From contig OY821518.1 in NCBI GenBank assembly GCA_963682025.1, forward strand, positions 127,972,582-128,036,581: a stretch of DNA of 64,000 bases. Direction: 5' to 3'. Shown one piece after another: positions 22,890 to 33,283 of this stretch. How positions within the stretch are numbered: the stretch's first letter is position 1; each line of letters opens with the position of its first letter. The notes below the pieces were generated by a model. That model did not search any database. It worked only from the letters and a program-made list of their open reading frames with translations, and was not told where the DNA came from. Position numbers and translations under genes: made by a program. Source of the stretch: Cordilura impudica (Eukaryota; Arthropoda; Insecta; Diptera; Scathophagidae).

Positions 22890-24084
22890 TTAAGTCAGAT
22901 AAGCAAGGACTCTTTTGCGAAGAAAATAAAGTTCTTATTTTTCTTTAGTCTGGTTTTAGCAGTTTCAATCATTGTTAAGTTCACAATTTACTAAGACATA
23001 CTTTGACTTTCAAATTACTACATCAAGCATAACAAGACGGCAATTTAAATACGATAAGAAAACTTTAATTAACCTGTTCAGATTTTATTTAATTTCAATT
23101 ATTTTCTCTAGTTGTTCAAGATCATTTAGCTTCCCTCATTTCGGTGGTTCGCATATCTCTTAGCATTGAATCCATTACAGGCTTTAAACGGCTAAAATTA
23201 TTTCGAATTTTCAAGTCAAACAAATTGCGAAATAGCTAATTGTATCGATTTCAATCGTACTTCAATGTTACCTCTCACGGCAGTTAGTTAATGGTAATAT
23301 AACATCAAGATCAAAGGAACCTGTTGTGCCATCTTGAATTATTCATGTAGCCATCGTTTAAACACATACAATTTTGTGCATACCTTCTTAAAAAATTTCG
23401 TTGAAAAATTGTGGAATGAAATACCTCTTCTCGAACATATAGTAAGTGAAATGAATACTGAATAAATTTTATTTTAACCAATAGCCTAACAAAACTAACT
23501 TAATACTACCAATGTAATTCATGTTGCTAAAATAAATTTCCAACCAATATATATCCGCGATCATCAAAGTTTTATGTAGTAATGTTTCGAATTTAGAGAA
23601 TCATTGAGACAATCTTTGTTTGGACTACATTTGCCCAATTTTGGAGGATATATTTTCAAATTGTACAAGTTTTGGAGTATCCTACACAATACGTCGGAAT
23701 ACAATTCAAAACTTTTATATTTTCCGTTATGAAATTAGCATTTGCCAACTTGGATATGTGGAATGCCGTGTTACCCTGAGGATAAAATTTTGCCTACTAC
23801 TCGTATTACAGCTTCCTCTAGGATATTTAAATAAACTGAAGATGTAACTTTCCACTTATTTGAACACGTGCATAATATCAACCTTGCGTAATTCGACCTA
23901 AATCTCATGTGGATACAGGTAAAAGGTAAATTTTTAGACATGGGAGCTTAACCCTTTCATAAGTCCTTAATAAAAACGGTACCTATCAGGTAATAGATCA
24001 GAATATATATTGAAAAATAAGTATAATCCCTGGATTAGTCTATAACTTAAAGTTTCCGCGACAAGTGCTTTATTTTTGATTTGT
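22890..24084. other. Gene-free stretch left of Transib-like copy 2
   Basis: Short open frames (for example 75 codons at 23620) show no motif. GATTTGTTTAG at about 24080 looks like a splice acceptor immediately before the transposase-like reading begins, so the right part may be its 5' flank or intron. No CACAGTGG terminus was found. Confidence 0.35.
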
Positions 24085-25236
24085 TTAGGAACTCAACCAC
24101 CTCAATGGAATTCGTGGAAGCTGCTTTAGAAGAACTTGATAGCTTATATGATAATCTGCAGAGAAGCAAAAGTATAACAAATAATTATCGCCTGACAGTA
24201 TTACGGCGAAATGGGTGAAAGTAAGCCCAGGCATTCAGAAATGCAGCTCGAAATACGAGGACTGGCTTAATGAGGATATCTTCCTGAATACATTGGCAGA
24301 AGATGAACCCACAACATCAACCGGACGTACAAGAGGAAGACTACAAACACGAACGGAGGAGTGTTAAAATTTTACAAGAAAGAGGAAACTTGGCGATGTC
24401 ACCAACGACCATTTATCGGAAGCGCTGCCTATTAAATATACAAAAGACAAAGACAAAGCTCGGTCGCAGATTACAAAATATGTTGCTGATGCAAAACCAA
24501 ATGCACAGCTTCAAATGTATGTTTTCGAGAAAGCATTGGCCTTGTTTATGGACTTTCCATGGACAAAGATGAGATACTACAGGAATCTTTAATGCAACAC
24601 GGTGTTGAAATTTTATCCGGATACGGAGGTTACGGAAGTTTCTGTGAACGTCAGTATGCACTATCTTATGGACCATACAGTAACACGGCTGTTAGAGAGT
24701 CTTATCTGAAAATGAGTTGCAAAATCTTTCTGAGAAGCTGACATTAGTCAGTAAATGGAGCTGCGATGGATAGTGCGGGCAAATCATTTATAAGCAAATG
24801 ATATCTTCCAATGACGCTACAATATCAGATGGAAATATGTTTATGGGATCTGTTGTTCCCTCGCTGAAAATTTTTTTTTAATGATGAGGCAGTATCTCGA
24901 ATCACTGGAATCAACAATCAAATCATTGAAAGATTGGGAACGATCTTGAATATTTTACACTGCAAAGAAAAGTTTAATTTTACAAAATATGGAGAATATG
25001 CTTCGAAGACTGTATCACTTTTGGCAGAAATGTATCCACTGAAGTAATTAACCCCGAATATAAAACTTTGCCAATTGGAGAGTTTACCGAAGAAGCTCAG
25101 GAGTCCCTCAATGAACGCATTTACAACTTCAAGGGTGAGGCAAAATGACAACCTCTTCAATATATTGGCAGGAATTTCCAATCCTTTTATTTCATGTCTG
25201 CGGCAGGTGAAGTCACGAAAAGAGTTAGAATCCAAT
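24085..25236 (+). pseudogene. RAG1/Transib-like transposase, decayed copy 2, internally deleted
   Basis: It parallels copy 1 (2084..3767): FVEAALEELDSLYDN (24115), SKYEDWLNEDIFLN (24250), then RSQITKYVADAK (24465), and the first acidic box KWSCDG near 24755 followed by a stop where copy 1 has SSGQ. After DGNMFMGSVVPSL (about 24830) the sequence jumps to NDEAVSRITGINNQIIERL (about 24880), deleting the second Asp and CxxC part. It then gives KYGEYASKTV and NDNLFNILAGISNPFISCL (25150). The expected LSEEAQE catalytic Glu region is degraded (PKKLRSPS). LTIR-1a is inserted at the C-terminal end at 25239. It is dead by stops, frameshifts and deletion. Confidence 0.72.
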
Positions 25237-25238
25237 AA

Positions 25239-28095
25239 CACTGTGGAACAAATTCAGGTTAGCAAAAGTTAGGTCGATTCTGAGAGTGAGGGGTGAAAAT
25301 AGAGCCTTAATTAGAAGACCCGTATCGCAGCGTTTGTTTATGTTAGTTCGGAATTTTTTTTAATCGACCTTCGAACTTTGCAGTCAAATGCCGATTTTCA
25401 GCTTATTGTTTATATGGTTTTTTGGCTATAACTCGTCGATTAATTGATATTTTTTCAATCTGTAAAAGCCAAATTATTGCTAGAGACCTGTGCAATAAAT
25501 AAAATTTTTTAAAAAATTGATTTAGAAAATTTATGTGGTTCGTATGAAGCAAAATATTGGAAAAATTATTTTTTTTCATGCTTTTTGAAAATATTTTCCA
25601 CAAAGTCGTGTTTGCTTTCTGTTTGATCTATAATATGCTCCTCAGTTTCTTCAATAAATTTAATTTGAAAAGAAAACAATCATAATACAAAACTTTTGTT
25701 TTCCAGCTTAATATTAATTTACTTCTCATTTTTTATGTACCAATTTTGTTCAGTGTTGGTTTTGAAGAAACATTGAAAAAGAAATTATAAAAATATGGAA
25801 AAAAAAATATATTTTTGAAATGTTAGTTATGAAAAGTTTTAAGTAAAAAAATTAAATAAATTAAATTAATGATTTGGCCAGTTGCCGTTTAGCAGGCGGC
25901 TGTGGATCGACATCACTGCTCTCTCTAATATCGTGGTCATCGTCATCATCATCAGAAAGGTCGATAATTTCGTCCAACAGTTATTCTGGAATTTCATCTT
26001 TGTCTTCCCCTTATTCATCGTCTTCCTCTTCTTCAAAGGCGTTTATATACCACCAACAAATTTCAGCGAGTATTGCATCTGGAGATTTCTTTCCTCTGTA
26101 CCTGAAATGATACATTTCAAAAAAATTTTTGCAATGCCAAGTTTAATGTGGAGCAACGGCAAAAAATTTTCATTTCAGGAACAAGACTTTCGTGTAGCCT
26201 TTTTTCTTTAGGCCATTTCCGTCCAAGGCGACTATTCCAGTTATGCGGTTTGTACTGGTTTCTTCCTTTAATACCTTCTCCGTATCGTGAATCCTAATCG
26301 CACAAAAAACACGGATATTTTGGACGGCCAGATGCTGTTAAGCCTGTAATCAATGAAACTATTTTGAGGTCGCAGCAAATGCGCCACTGGTGTTCGTTAT
26401 ATTTGACTACTTCCAGAATGTGTTTCAAATTATCAAAATTTTCACTAGTATCAGTGCTATACGTAATCGGAACAGAAGTCATTCTATTTGTCTTGTGCCA
26501 AAGCACAACTTTTAAGCTGATTAGTGAACTATTGATGAATAAACGCTAATCATCTTTTTAATAGGTGAACCCTATCGTCTCCATTTACTTTTCAATATCG
26601 TTGCAATAAGCGAAATTTTTTGCATCATTCACATTGAAGAACTTTTCTAACTCTTTTTGGCGTTTTCGATATGCTGTTACTTTGGTACCTTTCGCCAGCA
26701 AATTATTTCCTTTCAAAAATGAAGCCAGTAGTTCTGATTGTTTCTGAGTCAAACACAAATTTGCAACAATTCCATCCTATTGGTTTTGTGTGACTAGGAT
26801 TGGGTACTTTGATGTTTTATAGGATGTGCCTTCACCAGGGTCGTATTCTGAGAAGAAATTCATGGATGTAGCAGCGGCGGTTGTAGTACTGATAGCTGTT
26901 TGAAAATCAATACTTCGGTATGTTGGTACTGGAACGAATTCTGAGTGCGGTAATGGTAATTGGACAGTTGGCACTGCTACATAAGTTTTATTCTTTGCTT
27001 TCTTTCTATTCAAAGTTTTATGGTAGTTGATACATCCATAGCAATTTTCTTCTTGATGCGGGCTGTTGTCCAACCACATCATTGGTATACCAAAAGGCAT
27101 AGCCTTCTTCTTTTCACTTTTCCATTGCATAAGAGTTGAATAGCAATTAAAGCAAACTTTTTTAGGGGCTTAGTTTACGTCAGTGATAAACTCTTGCGAG
27201 AAATATTGTTTATAGGCTTCCAAAAAAAAAAAAAAATCACTCGCATTGCCACATTTTTCATCGCTTGCTATGAAACGTCCACAAACATTACAAAAATGGT
27301 CCATTTTACATTTTGGTTCCAAAATTTTTAATACAATTTATATTATACAATGTCTTTTTTATGAAACCGATGCACTTAACTTAAATCACTCACAAAATGA
27401 AATAAGTTCCAAAAAAATTGATAGCGAATTTTATCACGACCGAGCGAAAATTAAAAGACATCAACTTCGGCTGAGTTTCGAGTCTTAACTGAGTCTTCAT
27501 TTTTGAAATTAGTTCGCTTGTACGAAATAAAAAAAAAATCGCTACCTGTGCGGTGGTTGAGAACAAAAAACTTGTTTTACTAATTCCTAATTCTTGGAAC
27601 TTCCCTTTTTAATTACTTCTACCTAAATCGCTATTTATTTAATGGTTTTGGGATTTTTAACGCAAATTATCGACTAAGACCATTTTCTTTTCAAATGAAA
27701 TTTATTGAAGAAACTGAGAAGCATATTATAGATCAAACAGAAAAGCAAAAAAGACTTAGTTTTGTGGAAAATATTTTCAAAAAGCATGAAAAAAAAATAA
27801 TTTTTCCAACATTTTGCTTCATAAGCACCACAAAAATTTTCTAAATCAATTTTTTAAAAAATTTTGATTGTTGCACAAAAAATATCAATTAATCGACGAG
27901 TTATAGCCAAAAAAACCATATAAACAATATGCTGAAAATCGGCATTTGACTGCAAAGTTCGAAGGTCGATTAAAAAAAAAATTCGAACTAACATAAACAA
28001 ACGCCGCGATAGCGGTCTTCTAATTTAGCCTCTATTTTCACCCCTCACTCTCAGAATCGACCTAACTTTTGCTAACCTAAATTTGTTCCACAGTG
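25239..28095. mobile_element. LTIR-1a: 2.86-kb transposon with about 440-bp inverted arms, CACTGTGG tips and TAA duplication
   Basis: The left tip CACTGTGGAACAAATTCAGG follows TAA (25236-25238). The right tip CCTAAATTTGTTCCACAGTG precedes TAA (28096-28098). The arms (25239..about 25690 and about 27668..28095) match as inverted repeats with minor differences, including GGTTAGCAAAAGTTAGGTCG and TTGAAGAAACTGAG. The interior carries a minus-strand LTIR-1 family gene. CACTG tips with a 3-bp duplication resemble CACTA/CMC-type or PIF/Harbinger-type chemistry, but the protein is not one of those that I know. The element interrupts Transib-like copy 2. Confidence 0.85.
25880..27304 (-). pseudogene. 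LTIR-1 family protein relic inside LTIR-1a
   Basis: It starts at 27304 with MDHFCNVCGRFIASDEKC, a CxxC finger. The next part, KVCFNCYSTLMQW then KKKAMPFGIPMMW and CYGCINYHKTLNRKKAK (27150-27000), contains further Cys pairs. The 117-codon frame 27130..26777 covers most of this. After a degraded stretch come RLFIDSSLISLKVVLWHK (about 26550-26500), SENFDNLKHILEVVKYNEH, WRICCDLKIVSLITGL and the CFLCD box at 26294. The acidic IDSS and CDLK (GDLK in relatives) positions are candidate catalytic residues by analogy with DDE enzymes. The C-terminal third is broken and probably partly deleted. Function as transposase is inferred from its position between perfect inverted tips. Confidence 0.65.
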
Positions 28096-28192
28096 TAATT
28101 ATAGTTCAGAAAAGATTAGTTTATTAAATATAACGGCGCAGCCCCGAAACGTGCGTTTTTGACCCTATCCGAATCAAAATCACTCGGTGATT

Positions 28193-28660
28193 ACGAAAAT
28201 CGATACCAGAAGGGAGGAAATTGCCCCTGGGCGGGCCCAGGAGGGACCAAAAAGGGACCCAAGGTTGCGAAAAAACCATGTGGCTACTCAAACTTCCGGA
28301 AATTTTATAGACATAAAAAAATAAAAATAAATTGGGGCGTGGTCCAAGTGTCCCCAGCCCCCCCCCCCCTAACATTGGGGGCCTGATCCATTTTATAAGT
28401 GTGGGTATTCAAATGAAAGGGAAATCCGAGAACATTAAGAAAATCGATACCAGAAGGGGGGAAAATGCCTCTGGGCGGGACCAGGGGGCCTCCAAAATTG
28501 CGAAAAAATCATGTGCGTACTCAAACTTCCGGGAATTTTATGGAGATAAAAGAAGAAAAAAATTTGGGGCGTGGTCCCAAGTGTCCTTAGGCCCCCCGTA
28601 ACATTGGGGCCTAATCCATTTTATAAGTGTGGGTATTCATTATGAAAATAACATAATTTT
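28193..28660 (+). repeat. Tandem pair of a roughly 240-bp GC-rich unit
   Basis: Two adjacent units start at about 28198 and 28440 with AAATCGATACCAGAAGGG and share CCTGGGCGGG, ACTCAAACTTCCGG, GGGGCGTGGTCC and ATTTTATAAGTGTGGGTATTC. The first is interrupted by a C run (CCCCCCCCCC near 28363). An inverted partial unit lies at 30655..30850, on the other side of the Merlin gene. Confidence 0.85.
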
Positions 28661-28984
28661 TCCAAAAATTATTAAAAAAAATTTCATATTTTCAAATATT
28701 TTAAGAAAACAATTTCTATTTTTTTCTATTTTTACAAATTTTTCTTCATTTTTTTTATATTGTATGTGAAAAACAGTAAGGAAAAAATACAGGAAATCTT
28801 TGTTTGTAACTATTTTAGGGGAAAACTGAAAATTTATTTTCCTTCTGGAGAAATTTTAAGAAATTTCATAAAATGTCTGCTTACTTTCAATTTCCTACTA
28901 AAAACAAAGAAATTTCAAAATAAAAACATTAAGTTGCTATCGTTGGCGTTACCCAGGAATTACCACGTGGAGGTGATAGCATAA
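28661..28984. other. A/T-rich spacer between the tandem pair and the Merlin gene
   Basis: Poly-T and poly-A rich sequence with an incidental short open frame; nothing recognised. Confidence 0.4.
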
Positions 28985-29085
28985 ATTCCCATCGGGTGGC
29001 TTTTTTTACGTGAGTTCCCTTGCCTCTCACGGTATTTAGATAAATCGGGTGGCTTTTTTTACGTGAGTTCCCTTGCCTCTCACGC
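28985..29085. repeat. Direct duplication of a 41-bp GGGTGGC... unit beside the Merlin gene
   Basis: ATCGGGTGGCTTTTTTTACG through TGCCTCTCACG is present twice, at about 28990-29031 and 29044-29085, with near identity. The core GGGTGGC recurs inverted (GCCACCC) at about 30286, on the other side of the gene, so the duplicated unit may be part of the element's terminal region. Confidence 0.7.
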
Positions 29086-29191
29086 TATATGGACCAGCCT
29101 ATTCATGCTCCGAAGATTCCGACTCCGAACTGTCATTTACGTCCTCTATCTCTGGAATTGGACGCAACGGATTATATAAATTGCCAGCTAT

Positions 29192-30007
29192 TCAGCAAAA
29201 TTCCGTGAAAGGATCCAGAGATTGCTCTCTGCATCTTCTCAGGAACATGTATTTCGCCAAATATGCCGGCATAAAATCCTTGCGTCTGCCGCCAGGAGGT
29301 ATAGATTTTTTTGCTTGTGCCCAAGACCCTTCAATTGCATTTGTGTGGGCTCCCGTGTCGGGGTCCTTAAAGTTAACCATTCGGTGTTGGTACCCATGCT
29401 GATCCAAGCAATCGTTAGCCTTCCAGAAATCACTAATAATAGTGGTTCCAGGAAGGCTCCACTGCTGAATTATCGGGATGAGAGTTGCACTATCTCTTTT
29501 TTCAACCGTAACCATGAAGCAGTGCCCTGTACCCCGTTGGTACCCGCCGAACACCCACTGACCCTCAACGTGCTTACCTCGGTTAAACTTCCTCTTCCCG
29601 AACTTGCTTTCGCCTATTTTAACGATCTTGTCCGGGCCACCGATAGGTTTCGCGTTAGTTATCATGTCGTCGAACGTAACTTCTCTGCAGAAGTTAGCCC
29701 AATCGACAAGGGTGTGGCCGGAAGCAATACGCGTGTATTTGCCTATTACATTGAGGTAGATATTGTCCAACCAATATATAACAAATTGACAAATCTGCCC
29801 ATACCCCAGGTGGGATTTTTCGAACAAAGTCCCTGTGTTTAGGCTAACACCGAAATTACATCTCTTCTTTTGGCCACCTTTGTGCGCAGTGATGTATGCA
29901 TAGCACCTCCATTTAAACCTTTCCCCATCACGGACTAAAGTCATTGGAGCGCTATGGTTTTTGGGGCAAAACATTCTCCCTTCCTTGGGAAGTATTCCAA
30001 ATTCCAT
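29192..30007 (-). CDS. Merlin (IS1595/ISXO2-like DDE) transposase, uninterrupted but with first catalytic Asp changed
   Basis: A 271-residue open frame. N-terminal Cys residues (FCPKNH at 13-18, WRC at 33-35, KRC at 48-50) match the zinc-ribbon-like DNA-binding part. The catalytic core is clear: ESKFGKRKFNRGKHVEGQWV (133-152), then TTIISDFWKANDCL with Asp193, then HTNAIEGSW with Glu226 and the RRKDFMPAYLAKYMFLRRC tail. In the family consensus that I remember, the first core motif reads IDESKFGKRK; here it is IGESKFGKRK, so Gly132 replaces the first catalytic Asp. The protein is therefore predicted inactive although the frame is unbroken. The local base composition is less A/T-rich than its surroundings. 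Related eukaryotic Merlin elements use 8-9 bp target duplications; I could not define the termini. Confidence 0.88.
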   Translation of the reverse strand: MEFGILPKEGRMFCPKNHSAPMTLVRDGERFKWRCYAYITAHKGGQKKRCNFGVSLNTGTLFEKSHLGYGQICQFVIYWLDNIYLNVIGKYTRIASGHTLVDWANFCREVTFDDMITNAKPIGGPDKIVKIGESKFGKRKFNRGKHVEGQWVFGGYQRGTGHCFMVTVEKRDSATLIPIIQQWSLPGTTIISDFWKANDCLDQHGYQHRMVNFKDPDTGAHTNAIEGSWAQAKKSIPPGGRRKDFMPAYLAKYMFLRRCREQSLDPFTEFC

Positions 30008-30520
30008 TAGTTATAAGTGAGAGGCCACCCTCATCTTCCATCTCCCACTTAACTATGTCTGACGGTATAATAAAATTCATAGCGATGTGGTTGTGTCAAC
30101 AGTCAAATCATGAATGAGAAACATCAGCAATTCGATTAAAAATGAAAACTATTAATGGTAATAGGTATAAATGTAGTAAAATGAAAATTATTAACGGTAT
30201 TAGGTATAAATCTTGTTTATAAAACACATTTTTTTATTCTTGTGGCGTACGCATGAAAACTTTATTCAGCGAAGCCACCCGCCGCGTCCTACTGGAGGAG
30301 AAAACCCTTAAGCGCGGCCTCAGGCCGCCACGCAGGAAAACTTTAGTATGCGAAGCCAGATTTCAATACTTAATAATAAAAATAAGAAAACTATTGATTT
30401 TCCCTTTTACGGAATGTTTACATTTAATTTAAACATTTTCTAAAAGGGAAAACCATTACCTCTTAATTATAAAAATAAGAAAACTGAAATGAGAGATAAA
30501 GCCATTTTCTAATATTGCTA
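30008..30520. other. Merlin 5' flank with short repeats
   Basis: It contains a repeated GGTATTAGGTATAAAT-type segment (about 30160 and 30196) and a repeated GAAAACTTTATTCAGCGAAGCC / GAAAACTTTAGTATGCGAAG segment (about 30254 and 30336). Between them is a GC-rich palindromic bit, GCGGCCTCAGGCCGC, at 30315. No gene is seen. Confidence 0.45.
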
Positions 30521-30523
30521 ATG

Positions 30524-30632
30524 TCAGATAAGGCCATGATGGCTTTATCTCCCATTCAAATGAAAAAAAATGACTTTATCTCCCTATTGAATGAGAGATA
30601 GAGCCATCATGGCCTTATCTCACATGGTATTA
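30524..30632. repeat. Long perfect-looking hairpin (34-bp arms)
   Basis: The left arm AGATAAGGCCATGATGGCTT through CCATTCAA (about 30525-30558) pairs with the right arm TTGAATGAGAGATAGAGCC through GGCCTTATCT (about 30592-30625) with about two mismatches, around a loop of roughly 35 bp. The unit (A)GATAAAGCC also occurs just upstream at 30495. It could be a small foldback MITE or a subterminal part of the Merlin element. Confidence 0.7.
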
Positions 30633-30654
30633 AAGCACCCCCTCGTATAATCTG

Positions 30655-30850
30655 TCAAACCTGCATCGATAAATTTTTTTTTGGGGATACTTGGGACCAC
30701 GCCCCAATTTTTTTTTTCTTTTTTTATCTCCATAAAATTTCCGGAAGTTTGAGTACCCACATGATTTTTTCGCAAACTTGGGTCAATTTTTGGGGCTCCT
30801 GGGCCCGCCCAGGGGCATTTCCCCCCCTTCAATTTCCATTTTTTTTTGGC
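30655..30850 (-). repeat. Inverted partial copy of the 28.2-28.7 kb tandem unit
   Basis: GGGACCACGCCCCAATTTTT, CCGGAAGTTTGAGTACCCAC and CCTGGGCCCGCCCAGGGGC are the reverse complements of parts of the unit at 28193..28660. Together with that array it brackets the Merlin gene in inverted orientation. Confidence 0.8.
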
Positions 30851-31221
30851 GGTGTGCAATTTTGCCGATATAACTTCGATATAACTTCGGTTGTGAACTG
30901 TGATAATTATTTTTAAGCAATTTGAAAAAATAAATTCGAAAAATCTTATTTTTTTTTATATATATATATTTATGGATAATAGTATTAAAACATAAAATCC
31001 TTGAAAAAATAACATAAAAAATATAAAAAGATAAAAATCATGTTTTTTTAATTTTTCATGCCGTTAACAAATTTCAAATTTAATAACCCATAAGAATGCA
31101 TCTAGGAGGCGTAGAACCTTGATGAAACACTTGTTTCATAGGTCACACAATTATCTATCATATGACTTTTAACTTATTTGGTTATATCAATCGGTTCAAA
31201 AGTTATGATTATTGCAACGAA

Positions 31222-31465
31222 AAAACTCAAATCACCACGCCAGTCGCCCGATCGTAATTCTATGCAGCATTTGTGGGATTTACTGGAGCACAGAATCCGT
31301 TAGCATAAAATATCAATAAATGAAAATTTGATAAGCGTCATTGTGGATGAGTGGGGTAAAATAAGTAAAGAGTACGTTTTAAAATTGGGTAAATTGATGC
31401 CAAATCGGCTCGAAGATCATAGAGGTCCTAAAGCACAAAGGCTACTCCACCTTAGTTACTAACTT
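31222..31465 (+). pseudogene. Tc1/mariner transposase C-terminal fragment
   Basis: The reading PRQSPDRNSMQHLWDLLEHR (from about 31238) is the Tc1 motif SPDLNPIEHLWD; here Gln sits where the third catalytic Glu (PIE) is expected and Asn-Ser replaces Asn-Pro. After a stop it continues KISINENLISVIVDEWGKIS and LGKLMPNRLEDH to a stop near 31462. The N-terminal two-thirds are absent. It resembles the C-terminus of the Tc1 element at 18903 (EEWENISPEY) but is clearly a different, older copy. Confidence 0.75.
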
Positions 31466-33283
31466 AAACAATTTTTAATGTAAATTGAATTTTTTTTGTA
31501 TTAGTTTTTCAAAGGTACGAATAATTTTCATAACTGATTTCTTTTTTCTGTTTTGTACCTGCATAAAATTTGTTATTGACAATAAGCCTTCAATAATTTA
31601 AAAAAAAACTAATAAATGGCTTAATACTTATTTCATCTTTTCTTATTTTTTTCATGGTATAAAATAATAAAATTATTTCCCAAAGCACTACAATACTTTC
31701 GAAATCAGAAATCGAAACCTAAAAATGTACTTTTGTAGCATCTCCATCATCCCTGATTCTTAATAATACTGAATGCAATTTGATTTTATTAAAATTTTTT
31801 TCCCCCTATTCATTGACAATAACTAAAACCTTTAAAGCGTCGTAGTTGTTTGCGCCAAACGACAACAATAATCTCTTGTTTTCTTTTTCCATATAAAACT
31901 TGTATTTATGCTCGTGTATTTCTTATTAAAAAGAGAGATAGAGAGAGAGTTAAGATTTTCATTTGATTTGCAGTGTTTTGTTTTTTAGTCTTTACATTTT
32001 GCAATTCATACGCGAAAAGCATAAACAGCGACTACATTATTTTTGCTGTTGTTGTATTTTTGCAAAGGTTTAATGTTGTTGTGTTTTAGTTTGGTTCACT
32101 TTGGTGGTGCTCATCTTTTTGTAAATGGTGTATGCAACCAGTAGTTGCTGTAACTCAAGTGCGCGTGCGTGACGTTTTTATGTTTATGTTCGCGATTGTT
32201 TGTTTTTTTTTCTTGTTTTGTATCGCTTTTGTTTTGTTTTCAAAAGATAATACAAATAACGATTTCAGAAAAACGTATGTTGAAAAGCCGTCGCGTTTTA
32301 GAAAAAAACAAATTTTGAATTTAAGTTTAGTGATTAAATATGAATAGTAAATAAAAAAAATTGACATTAAAACAAAGTGATATAAGGATATAAAATCATT
32401 TACAAAAATGTAAAAACTTGAAAGAAACAAGAAAAAATGAGTTTAAGGAAACTTTCTTAAAGTTTAAAGAGTATAATTAGGTAAATATACGAAATGTTTC
32501 AATTAATAAAGAATGTATCTGAAAATTGTAACTAAAAATAAATGTGAAAGATTTTTTTTTTAAATATTGAAGACATATTGAAATCAAGATTTGAGTTGAA
32601 TATAAAATATTTTAATTTAGCAGAAAGAAATTAACTGAATACTCGTATATTGGATCATTCGTTTCATTTGGCAAAAAGCTCATAAATTTTGTTTACGCCA
32701 AAACGGTTATTCGAAAAAAGTCTTGACAGAAAATATAGAAAAAAATTTGCTACCGTATATGTATTTGCAATTCGATCACTCGTTTTACTTGCCGCAACTT
32801 ATAGCAAAATTAAATAAAAATTTGGATGGAATTTGAGAAACAAATGCAAATATTTTTTAAACATTCTAACGAATACTGGAATATTTTATTATCATGGTAA
32901 TTTTTTATACATATTTGTTAAAAATCATGCGAAAACTGATCTACAACAAACTAGCAACTACACTAAAAGGAGTTGGTTATTCGGCAATTCGAAAAAAAAA
33001 ACTTCTTCGATAATGATACTGAACATTATTTAATAAATTTTCTGTTGGCTTCATGGCCTTAGAAGAGACTTTATTTTTTGATGCATTTTCTATTTTTTTT
33101 TTTTTACTTCATCAAAAAATTTTCGCCGATATTTAAATATTCGATTACTTCTTTTTATATATATCGAAGCGGTTTAATGAATTAAATAATATTTATAAAG
33201 GTTGTGAACATGATAAGTTGGCTCTCTGACAGACCATTACCTTAGGACTGTTGAAAGATATTTACAAAAAATCTGGAATTCAG
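31466..33283. promoter_or_regulatory. Non-repetitive stretch with possible promoter/5'-UTR character (31.8-32.5 kb)
   Basis: No element of the window recurs here. Between about 31930 and 32340 the plus strand shows a GAGAGATAGAGAGAGAG tract (GAGA-factor-like), TTGTTGTTG-rich transcribed-strand style sequence, a GCGCGTGCGTGACG segment and, at about 32480, TTAGGTAAATA resembling a splice donor. Fly 5' untranslated exons often look like this. No open frame with a protein motif follows. The rest is A/T-rich without features. This is a weak call based on composition only. Confidence 0.2.

Noticed and set aside
23950..23965. TTAACCCTTTC as a second piggyBac terminus
   Set aside because: There is no partner terminus or transposase piece nearby, and the match is short.
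25239..28095. Calling LTIR-1a a Transib element because of its CACTGTGG tip
   Set aside because: The duplication is TAA (3 bp), not a 5-bp CGNCG, and the internal protein is unrelated to RAG1.
29222..29842. 206-codon plus-strand open frame
   Set aside because: It is the exact antisense of the Merlin transposase, whose DDE motifs are on the minus strand.
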